This document shows, in pieces, positions 1 to 5,663 of a stretch of DNA of 5,663 bases. The DNA comes from Clostridiales bacterium (lineage in GTDB: Bacteria > Bacillota > Desulfitobacteriia > Desulfitobacteriales > Desulfitobacteriaceae). The stretch lies in assembly GCA_027357125.1 (NCBI GenBank), contig DAHVVW010000155.1, positions 1 through 5,663 on the forward strand, in the 5' to 3' direction. Below the pieces are notes generated by a model that saw nothing but the letters and a program-made list of their open reading frames with translations, was not told the DNA's origin and ran no database searches. Each line of letters opens with the position of its first letter. The stretch's first letter is position 1. The position numbers and the translations under genes are program-made.

Positions 1-513
1 TTTATGAGGAAAAACCCCAAACATTTTCTCGGGCAGGGGATGTTTGGGCACACCATAATGAAAGTAAAGACCGGCCTGCGCTCCCCAACAGATGTGGAGC
101 GTGGAAGTCACATGGGTGCGGGTCCAGTCCATTATTTCCTTGAGTTCCGGCCAGTAAGTCACTTCTTCGAACTCCAACTGCTCAACCGGGGCCCCAGTAA
201 TAATCAAGCCGTCAAACTTCCGCCGTTTCACATCGCTAAACGTGGTGTAGAAGGTGTCCAGGTATTCTTGCGCCGTGTTTTTAGCAGTATGGCTCTCCAA
301 GTGCAGAAGGGTAATCTCCACTTGCAAGGGAGAGTTGCTTAAAAGCCTGAGAATCTGAGTTTCGGTCACATCTTTGTGCGGCATAAGGTTGAGAATGGCT
401 ATTTTTAGGGGCCGGATGTCCTGGTGATAGGCTCTGGTTTCAGCCATAACAAAGACATTTTCTGAGTTTAAGATCTCCATTGCCGGCAAGTGATCCGGAA
501 TCTTTATCGGCAT
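1..513 (-). CDS. metA: Homoserine O-acyltransferase (predicted acetyl-CoA type), C-terminus cut by window edge
   Basis: This protein transfers an acyl group to the hydroxyl of homoserine, the committed step of methionine synthesis in the cytoplasm. Only the first 171 codons are in the window, whereas the family is usually about 300 residues, so the missing end is a window artefact. The N-terminus [11 protein letters not shown] and the block [12 protein letters not shown] (43-54) are typical of MetA. Cys142 in [11 protein letters not shown] is the expected acyl-accepting nucleophile; the later His/Glu catalytic residues lie outside the window. Residue 111 in GAPVE is Glu. In studied MetA proteins Glu111 goes with acetyl-CoA and Gly111 with succinyl-CoA, so I infer an acetyltransferase. 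The ATG has AAGGAG (528-523) 9 nt upstream. It follows metY by 37 nt with no promoter or terminator seen between, so it is probably the second gene of the SAM-riboswitch operon. The family call is very secure and the acyl specificity is inferred. Confidence 0.95.
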   Translation of the reverse strand, partial: MPIKIPDHLPAMEILNSENVFVMAETRAYHQDIRPLKIAILNLMPHKDVTETQILRLLSNSPLQVEITLLHLESHTAKNTAQEYLDTFYTTFSDVKRRKFDGLIITGAPVEQLEFEEVTYWPELKEIMDWTRTHVTSTLHICWGAQAGLYFHYGVPKHPLPEKMFGVFPHK

Positions 514-550
514 CTGCTATCACTCCTTGTTGTTTCCTGAGGTTTCGACT

Positions 551-1873
<1,323 letters not shown>

Positions 1874-1897
1874 CTAAGTGCCACTATGACTTTTACA

Positions 1898-1927
1898 AAA
1901 CAAAAGCCTCTTCTGAGAGAAGAGGCT
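1898..1927 (-). terminator. Intrinsic terminator of the SAM riboswitch (attenuator before metY)
   Basis: Read on the minus strand, a perfect 9-bp stem AGCCTCTTC / GAAGAGGCT with a 5-nt loop TCTCA is followed by TTTGTTTT. The 5' arm plus the loop (GCCTCTTCTCTC) can instead pair with GAGAGATGAG...GC at about 1965-1953, which includes the 3' strand of aptamer helix P1, with one T-T mismatch and one bulge. That is the usual mutually exclusive antiterminator of S-box leaders: SAM binding holds P1 and lets the terminator form. Nothing else with terminator shape lies between it and metY. Confidence 0.93.
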
Positions 1928-1953
1928 GATCTGCAAACTAAACGCAAATACCG

Positions 1954-2061
1954 CTCTCATCTCTCAGAACCTTTAGGTTCTGCAGGAATTAGCACCTTGC
2001 AGCATGCGCTGCCGGTTGCCGGGCATCATCGGGCCAGTCCCTCCGCCACTCTTGATAAGAG
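1954..2061 (-). promoter_or_regulatory. SAM-I (S-box) riboswitch aptamer controlling metY-metA
   Basis: The minus strand carries the full S-box signature in order. P1 is CTCTTATC (2061-2054) pairing with GATGAGAG (1961-1954), with one G-U pair. Then come AAGAG, GGCGGAGGGACTGGCCC, GATGATGCC (consensus usually GATGAAGCC) and GGCAACC of the kink-turn/P2 region, P3 GCAGC-GCAT-GCTGC, the conserved GGTGCTAATTCC, and P4 CAGAACC-TAAA-GGTTCTG. S-box RNAs bind S-adenosylmethionine and terminate transcription of methionine genes when SAM is high. Position ahead of metY-metA and the downstream terminator fit an OFF switch acting on transcription. Confidence 0.97.
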
Positions 2062-2094
2062 GTCTTTATTAAGTTTTCTTTATACTATGGATAA

Positions 2095-2124
2095 AGTATA
2101 ATCGTTAAATCCCGACTTTGTCAA
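2095..2124 (-). promoter_or_regulatory. Housekeeping (sigma-A type) promoter of the SAM riboswitch-metY-metA operon
   Basis: On the minus strand a perfect -35 TTGACA (2124-2119) is followed after 18 nt by TATACT (2100-2095), one mismatch from TATAAT. Transcription would start near 2088, about 27 nt before helix P1 of the aptamer. The -35 box begins only 5 nt after the thrS stop codon. The spacer is 1 nt longer than optimal, but both hexamers are strong and the location is exactly where an S-box promoter is expected. Confidence 0.8.
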
Positions 2125-2129
2125 TAGGT

Positions 2130-4079
2130 TTAATTAATTGAGCTTAGAAATTTTTCCTGCCCGGCAAGCGCAACGCTCTTACTCCTGATCTCCTCCTGCA
2201 CCATGGTAATGAAGTCCGCAAGAGCCATCTTCTCCCCCGCATTTCCTTGTCCATAGCGGCGGACAGCCACGCTCTTTTGTTCTTCTTCCTGATCCCCAAC
2301 CACCAATGCAAAGCGGATCTTCTCCGTCTGGGCTTCGCGGATCTTATAATTGATTTTCTCCCGGCGCTCATCCACTTCCGCTCGGATATCAAGTTCCAGC
2401 AGCTTGTCCGCAACTGCTTTGGCGTACTCATGATGCCTTTCACTGATCGGCAGGATGCGCACCTGCACCGGGGCCAGCCATAGTGGGAACGCTCCGGCAT
2501 ACTGCTCAGTAAGCAACGCAATGAAACGCTCGATGCTGCCGTAGACGACACGGTGAACCATGACGGGACGATGTTTCTGCCCATCTTCCCCAATATAGGT
2601 TAAATCAAATTTCTCCGGCATCTGGAAGTCAAGCTGAATTGTCCCGCATTGCCAGGTACGGTCTAAGCAGTCCTTAAGGTGAAAATCGATTTTCGGCCCG
2701 TAAAACGCTCCGTCTCCGGGATTAATCTTGTACTCCATACCCTTAGCTTCGAGCGCCTCTTTAAGGCCGCTGGTTGCAAGCTCCCACGCCTCGTCCGAAC
2801 CCATAGAGTCTTCCGGTCGGGTTGAAAGCTCGACATGATACTCAAAGCCAAAGACTTTATAAAAGTAATCCACCAGTTCAATAACCCCGACAACTTCGTC
2901 CTTGATCTGCGACGGGAGCATAAAGATGTGCGCATCATCCTGGGTAAAGTTCCGCACCCGTAATAACCCGTGCAAAGCACCGGAGAGTTCATGGCGGTGG
3001 ACCAGCCCCAGCTCACCCATGCGCAGAGGGAGATCCCGGTAACTGCGCAGCCTAGTCTTGTACATAATCAGGCCGCCGGGGCAGTTCATGGGCTTAACCG
3101 CATAATCCTGATCATCTATTTCCGTAAAATACATGTTCTCCTTATAGTGATCCCAGTGTCCCGATTGTTCCCACAAAGTCCGACTTAAGATAATCGGGGT
3201 CTTAATCTCGTGATAACCCCGCTTTTGATGCTCCTTACGCCAGAAATCTTCTAGGGTATTGCGCAAAATCATCCCTTTGGGATGGAAAAAGGGAAAACCC
3301 GGCCCCTCATCATGCAGGCTGAACAAGTCCAACTCCAGCCCCAGCTTGCGGTGGTCGCGCCGTTTAGCCTCTTCCAGTTTAAAGAGGTAGTCCTCAAGAT
3401 CTGAAGCTTTAGCAAAGGTCGTTCCGTAAATACGCTGGAGCATCTTGTTTTTCTCGCTGCCGCGCCAATAGGCACCCGCCAGGTTTTGCAGCTTAAAAGC
3501 TTTAATCAGGCCGGTACCTGGGATATGCGGGCCAGCGCAGAGGTCGGTAAAATCCCCTTGCGTGTACATGGAAATTGTGACCCCTTCAGGGAGGTCTTCA
3601 ATTAATTCAAGTTTATACTTCTCCCCGCGCTCCCCGAAGAAGGCCAAAGCTTCCGGGCGGGAAACTTCGCGGCGTTGATACTGGTAGTTCTCTTTGGCAA
3701 GGCGGCGCATCTCAGTTTCGATCTTCTCTAAGTCTTCCGGGGTAAATACATGCTCCGAATCAAAATCATAATAAAAGCCGTTGGCAATGGCAGGGCCGAT
3801 ACCGAGCTTCGTCCCCGGAAATAAATTCTGCACCGCCTGGGCCAACAAGTGGGAACTGGAGTGACGCAAGACTTCCAACCCATCCGTACTCTCAAGCGTA
3901 ACAAGTTCCACTGCAGCATCATCGTTCAGGGGATAAGAAAGGTCATGTACTTCCCCATTGACTTTCACAGCCACACTCGCCTTAGCCAAACCGCGCGCAA
4001 TCCCTTCCGCGAGTTCTTTGAGGGATGTCCCCCGCCTAACCTCACGTACTGATCCGTCTTTCAGACTAACTTTAACCAT
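2130..4079 (-). CDS. thrS: Threonyl-tRNA synthetase
   Basis: This class II aminoacyl-tRNA synthetase charges tRNA-Thr with threonine in the cytoplasm. It is 649 residues, normal for bacterial ThrS. Domains in order: an N-terminal TGS domain (about 1-62); the editing domain that clears Ser-tRNA-Thr, with H73-SSS-H77 and C181/H185 in DLCAGPH; the catalytic core (about 240-535) with zinc ligands Cys333 (MNCPGG), His384 (DDAHIF) and His509 (MVHR) and motif 2 RVRNFTQDDAHIF; and the anticodon-binding domain from about 537 (PVQVRILPI). All key residues are present, so it should both charge and edit. I chose the ATG at 4079 because AAGGAG (4094-4089) lies 9 nt upstream and MVKVSLKDG is a normal TGS start. 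The frame stays open to 4196, but that extension would translate the leader terminator. A T-box leader controls it. ytxC lies upstream, and the metY promoter starts just after the stop codon. Confidence 0.98.
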   Translation of the reverse strand: MVKVSLKDGSVREVRRGTSLKELAEGIARGLAKASVAVKVNGEVHDLSYPLNDDAAVELVTLESTDGLEVLRHSSSHLLAQAVQNLFPGTKLGIGPAIANGFYYDFDSEHVFTPEDLEKIETEMRRLAKENYQYQRREVSRPEALAFFGERGEKYKLELIEDLPEGVTISMYTQGDFTDLCAGPHIPGTGLIKAFKLQNLAGAYWRGSEKNKMLQRIYGTTFAKASDLEDYLFKLEEAKRRDHRKLGLELDLFSLHDEGPGFPFFHPKGMILRNTLEDFWRKEHQKRGYHEIKTPIILSRTLWEQSGHWDHYKENMYFTEIDDQDYAVKPMNCPGGLIMYKTRLRSYRDLPLRMGELGLVHRHELSGALHGLLRVRNFTQDDAHIFMLPSQIKDEVVGVIELVDYFYKVFGFEYHVELSTRPEDSMGSDEAWELATSGLKEALEAKGMEYKINPGDGAFYGPKIDFHLKDCLDRTWQCGTIQLDFQMPEKFDLTYIGEDGQKHRPVMVHRVVYGSIERFIALLTEQYAGAFPLWLAPVQVRILPISERHHEYAKAVADKLLELDIRAEVDERREKINYKIREAQTEKIRFALVVGDQEEEQKSVAVRRYGQGNAGEKMALADFITMVQEEIRSKSVALAGQEKFLSSIN

Positions 4080-4088
4080 TAAACTCAA

Positions 4089-4094
4089 CTCCTT
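4089..4094 (-). promoter_or_regulatory. Ribosome binding site that fixes the thrS start
   Basis: AAGGAG on the minus strand sits 9 nt before the ATG at 4079-4077. It decides against the longer open frame starting at 4196, which would run through the T-box sequence and the terminator hairpin and has no comparable site. Confidence 0.85.
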
Positions 4095-4132
4095 AGCTCT
4101 TAAATCCTTAATTAATAAACGGCCCCTAAACC

Positions 4133-4162
4133 AAAAAACCCTCATCCCAAAAGGGACGAGAG
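4133..4162 (-). terminator. T-box attenuator terminator before thrS
   Basis: On the minus strand CTCTCGTCCC (4162-4153) pairs with GGGATGAGGG (4148-4139), a 10-bp stem with two G-U pairs and a TTTT loop, followed directly by TTTTTT (4138-4133). The CGTCCC in the 5' arm is also the 3' strand of the alternative antiterminator formed with the T-box sequence, so the two structures exclude each other. It lies 53 nt before the thrS ATG. Confidence 0.95.
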
Positions 4163-4359
4163 TTACTCCCGTGGTTCCACCCAACTTTCCGGACATGCTG
4201 TCCTTCCTCAGACCCTTAACGCGGGTTCACGGCTGAACCTACTCTTACTTCAGTTCAACACTCCAGGGCGGTTTTCGCTTGCAATCCGCGAGTGATGCTT
4301 ACAGCCTCAGGCACCCCCTCTCTGACACGAACTTAGCAAGTTACTCTTCCTGTCATCGC
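4133..4359 (-). promoter_or_regulatory. T-box leader, tRNA-Thr responsive, controlling thrS
   Basis: The 14-nt T-box core GGGTGGAACCACGGG lies at 4182-4168 on the minus strand, followed by CGTCCC, its antiterminator partner. TGGA in the core would pair with a UCCA tRNA 3' end. Stem I begins at GCGATGACAGGAAGAGTAA (from 4359). Its specifier loop is closed by CAGG/CCTG on one side and CTTGC/GCAAG on the other, and the 3' side reads GAAAACCG. I read the specifier as ACC (Thr) at 4272-4270; AAC (Asn) one base earlier is possible from sequence alone but does not fit the downstream gene. CAGAGAG and GGCTGTAAGC match the distal Stem I bulge and loop. A Stem III-like hairpin GGTTCA-CGGC-TGAACC lies at 4239-4224. 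Uncharged tRNA-Thr should stabilise the antiterminator and switch thrS on. Confidence 0.95.
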
Positions 4360-4408
4360 TTTATTCGGTATAGTCAAGACATCAGTTAGCCGCATGTCCT
4401 TAACTAGT

Positions 4409-4437
4409 ATTTTACTATACTTGTGCAAGTTTTTAAA
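4409..4437 (-). promoter_or_regulatory. Candidate promoter for the T-box-thrS transcript
   Basis: On the minus strand TTTAAA (4437-4432, 4 of 6 to TTGACA) and TAAAAT (4414-4409, 5 of 6 to TATAAT) are 17 nt apart. TATAGT at 4419-4414 is an alternative -10 but has no good -35. The -35 overlaps the ytxC stop codon. Start would be near 4402, about 40 nt before Stem I, a longer lead than usual for a T-box. This is a weak call resting on consensus match and position only. Confidence 0.4.
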
Positions 4438-5299
4438 GTTCTTCACAAAATGAGCAGCCGGTACAATAACTAACCCTGTCCTCAAAAATCTGCTTAATGG
4501 TCTGCAAAGTGTCCGTATACCCCTCAAAACAGATGTGGAGAACTACTTGTTTGGGTGCTGCCGCTATTAGCGAACTTATGAGCAAATCCTCATAGGAAAA
4601 ATCACTGTTTTGACCGTCAAGAGGAGCGTCATCCAAAAATTCTTGAGTTACCTTAACCCCTTGTTCATTATAAAGGTGGAAATTACCGAACGAATTAATC
4701 ACAACGTGTAAAGTTTCCAGGCGCGGGGTTTGCGTGTCCAGAAAATACTTTAAGAGGCGGATAAATTCCAGGTACTCTTTCTGTAAGACATAATCATCCA
4801 CTGCATACGAGACAACCTTGTCCAGCTCCTCCTTATACTGGTTCGCCCGGAAGCGCAAAAAACCCTCAACATCAAAAAACTGGGCACTATTCAAGCTCGA
4901 GAGAATTTGTTCGACCAAATGCGTTTTGCGGTGAACCCGATAGCCTTGGCCGTGAACTGTATTTAATCTCTCCATGGCCTTGGATACTACATCTTCGCTT
5001 TCCCCGTCCTTTAAACTGTACTTATGTCTGATCATTCTTTTCACATAATCGGGCTCCCAGTTATTTAGGATTATTTCAGCCAAGGCATTTGCCAAATAAT
5101 ATTGATGTATTTTAGTTAGCGTTCCTGACTCTTCTGACCCGCCGCCCTCCAATTGAAAATGACAGTTGAAAAATGAATGTTTGCCTTGGCGTGATTCCAC
5201 AAATTGAAAAGGGAGATTCTCTTCGTCACGCAGTTTCAGCAGACGGTCGCTTATACTCTCCCGGTAATGCTGTGTTCCTAGCTGCACTAAATGCTCCAC
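4433..5299 (-). CDS. ytxC: YtxC-family putative sporulation protein
   Basis: A 288-residue protein that I recognise as the YtxC family from the central block VEGFLRFRANQYKEELDK (144-161) and YLEFIRLLKYFLDTQ (176-190). The family is known as conserved among endospore formers, and its biochemical role is not established. I see no signal peptide or membrane segment, so it is probably cytoplasmic. The gene next to thrS matches the Bacillus arrangement. The start is GTG at 5299, with GGAGGG (5311-5306) 6 nt upstream and MEHLVQLG following; no better start is visible. The protein ends in CTGCSFCEEL, giving Cys279, Cys282 and Cys285 as CX2CX2C, plus Cys257, which could bind metal; I do not know if this is general in the family. 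No terminator follows before the T-box leader, so its message may end at that attenuator. Family call good, function unknown. Confidence 0.88.
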   Translation of the reverse strand: MEHLVQLGTQHYRESISDRLLKLRDEENLPFQFVESRQGKHSFFNCHFQLEGGGSEESGTLTKIHQYYLANALAEIILNNWEPDYVKRMIRHKYSLKDGESEDVVSKAMERLNTVHGQGYRVHRKTHLVEQILSSLNSAQFFDVEGFLRFRANQYKEELDKVVSYAVDDYVLQKEYLEFIRLLKYFLDTQTPRLETLHVVINSFGNFHLYNEQGVKVTQEFLDDAPLDGQNSDFSYEDLLISSLIAAAPKQVVLHICFEGYTDTLQTIKQIFEDRVSYCTGCSFCEEL

Positions 5300-5318
5300 C
5301 GATATCCCTCCGTAGTAG

Positions 5319-5346
5319 AGTATATGACCTGGTTTAAGTCATATTT
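5319..5346 (-). promoter_or_regulatory. Possible mother-cell sporulation (sigma-E or sigma-K type) promoter of ytxC
   Basis: On the minus strand CATATACT (5326-5319) matches 7 of 8 positions of the sigma-E -10 consensus CATACANT and also fits the looser sigma-K CATANNNT. AAATAT (5346-5341), resembling the ATATT core of sigma-E -35 boxes, lies 13-14 nt upstream, slightly short or at the edge of usual spacing. No TTGACA-like box is 16-18 nt above the embedded TATACT, which argues against sigma-A. Start would fall just before the ribosome site. The consensus sequences are from memory. Confidence 0.42.
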
Positions 5347-5352
5347 CATTTT

Positions 5353-5396
5353 TGCCCCCTATGCGGAAAATTTCTTCATTTCTTTCAGAGGGGGCA
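5353..5396. repeat. Perfect 8-bp inverted repeat upstream of ytxC
   Basis: TGCCCCCT (5353-5360) and AGGGGGCA (5389-5396) are exact reverse complements separated by 28 A/T-rich bases. It sits between the tRNA terminator and the ytxC promoter. Neither strand has a T-run after it, so it is not an intrinsic terminator. It could be an operator for a dimeric protein, a hairpin on read-through RNA, or chance. GGGCAC is repeated directly at 5392 and 5400. Confidence 0.5.
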
Positions 5397-5449
5397 CCAG
5401 GGCACATACTACCTACTATTGCCGGATCGGTGAGCTCTTATTCTTGACG

Positions 5450-5480
5450 AAAAATAATAGCCTCCCCAAAAGGGAGGCTA
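5450..5480 (-). terminator. Intrinsic terminator of the tRNA-Leu/tRNA-Val transcript
   Basis: On the minus strand TAGCCTCCC (5480-5472) pairs perfectly with GGGAGGCTA (5466-5458), a 9-bp stem with a 5-nt loop TTTTG, followed by TTATTTTT. It begins 10 nt after the tRNA-Val CCA end. On the plus strand there is no T-run, so it works in one direction. It separates the tRNA unit from ytxC. Confidence 0.93.
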
Positions 5481-5490
5481 AATTGCAATA

Positions 5491-5567
5491 TGGTGGGTTT
5501 GAGAGGACTCGAACCTCCGACCCCCGCGATGTCAACGCGGTACTCTAACCAGCTGAGCTACAAACCC
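5491..5567 (-). tRNA. tRNA-Val, anticodon GAC
   Basis: A complete 77-nt cloverleaf with CCA encoded. Acceptor GGGTTTG pairs fully with CAAACCC, the discriminator is A, the D stem is GCTC/GAGT, and the anticodon stem CCGCG/CGCGG holds the loop TTGACAT with anticodon GAC (5533-5531), reading GUC and by usual rules GUU valine codons. The T arm is GGAGG-TTCGAGT-CCTCT. It follows tRNA-Leu by 3 nt and precedes a terminator, so it is the last gene of a tRNA transcript. Confidence 0.97.
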
Positions 5568-5570
5568 ATA

Positions 5571-5657
5571 TGGTGCCGAAGACCGGAATCGAACCGGTAC
5601 GGATGTTACTCCGCGGGATTTTAAGTCCCGTGCGTCTGCCAGTTACGCCACATCGGC
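5571..5657 (-). tRNA. tRNA-Leu, anticodon TAA
   Basis: An 87-nt class II tRNA with CCA encoded. The anticodon stem CGGGA/TCCCG holds the loop CTTAAAA with anticodon TAA (5623-5621), reading UUA/UUG leucine codons. The long variable arm CGGA-GTAACA-TCCG is typical of tRNA-Leu, and the T arm is ACCGG-TTCGATT-CCGGT. The acceptor strands are GCCGATG and CTTCGGC: all pairs fit except 6-67, which is T-T where many tRNA-Leu genes have A-T. The rest looks intact, so I treat it as a functional gene. Its promoter lies beyond the window edge. Confidence 0.95.
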
Positions 5658-5663
5658 AAATTT

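Noticed and set aside
4..342. Plus-strand 112-codon open frame opposite metA
   Set aside because: It is the antisense shadow of conserved MetA sequence around the Cys142 region.
1886..2101. Plus-strand 71-codon open frame in the thrS-metY gap
   Set aside because: It covers the SAM riboswitch and its terminator on the opposite strand; the RNA structure explains the sequence.
2130..4115. TTAATTAA palindromes at 2130-2137 and 4108-4115 flanking thrS
   Set aside because: Short A/T-rich palindromes in A/T-rich ends, one formed by stop-codon context; no target-site or mobile element features accompany them.
4080..4196. 39-codon N-terminal extension of ThrS
   Set aside because: It would translate the terminator and part of the T-box core; the ATG at 4079 has a good ribosome site and a standard TGS start.
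4191..4203. GGACA-TGC-TGTCC hairpin between Stem III and the T-box core
   Set aside because: It lies inside the T-box leader and is most simply part of its linker structure, not a separate element.
4372..4377. TTGACT on the minus strand as a -35 box for thrS
   Set aside because: No -10-like sequence lies 16-18 nt downstream; that stretch is T-box Stem I.
5291..5548. Plus-strand 85-codon open frame ending in GGFERTRTSDPRDVNAVL
   Set aside because: The end is an antisense translation of tRNA-Val, a known artefact, and the frame crosses the tRNA terminator and the ytxC promoter. No ribosome site precedes it.

Overview
The window looks like the chromosome of an endospore-forming Firmicute, most likely a Clostridia or Peptococcaceae-type organism. 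The evidence is a ytxC-family sporulation gene next to thrS (the neighbour arrangement known from Bacillus), purine-rich AAGGAG-type ribosome binding sites, and two Gram-positive RNA switches, a T-box and a SAM-I (S-box) riboswitch. The genus is inference. Every gene lies on the minus strand, so transcription runs from high to low coordinates.

In transcription order: tRNA-Leu(UAA) (5657-5571) and tRNA-Val(GAC) (5567-5491) are 3 nt apart and share an intrinsic terminator (5480-5450). A 150-nt gap follows with a strong inverted repeat and a sporulation-like -10 box. Next is ytxC (5299-4433, GTG start). About 350 nt then hold a T-box leader ending in a terminator (4162-4133), followed by threonyl-tRNA synthetase thrS (4079-2130). 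Only 5 nt after the thrS stop codon lies a good housekeeping promoter, then a SAM riboswitch with its terminator. These control an operon of O-acetylhomoserine sulfhydrylase metY (1843-551) and homoserine O-acyltransferase metA (513 to the window edge, C-terminus missing).

The metabolic genes fit together. MetA carries Glu at position 111, the residue linked to acetyl-CoA use, and MetY uses O-acetylhomoserine plus sulfide to make homocysteine. This indicates a direct-sulfhydrylation methionine route repressed by SAM. ThrS is controlled by uncharged tRNA-Thr. I see no terminator between ytxC and the T-box, nor between thrS and the S-box, so the two attenuators may act in series on read-through transcripts.

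I found no mobile element, CRISPR array, defence cassette or clearly undescribed system. The window is mainly conserved core genome. The points worth a second look are regulatory (tandem attenuators, the ytxC upstream region) and small structural oddities (a cysteine-rich YtxC tail and a U-U mismatch in the tRNA-Leu acceptor stem).
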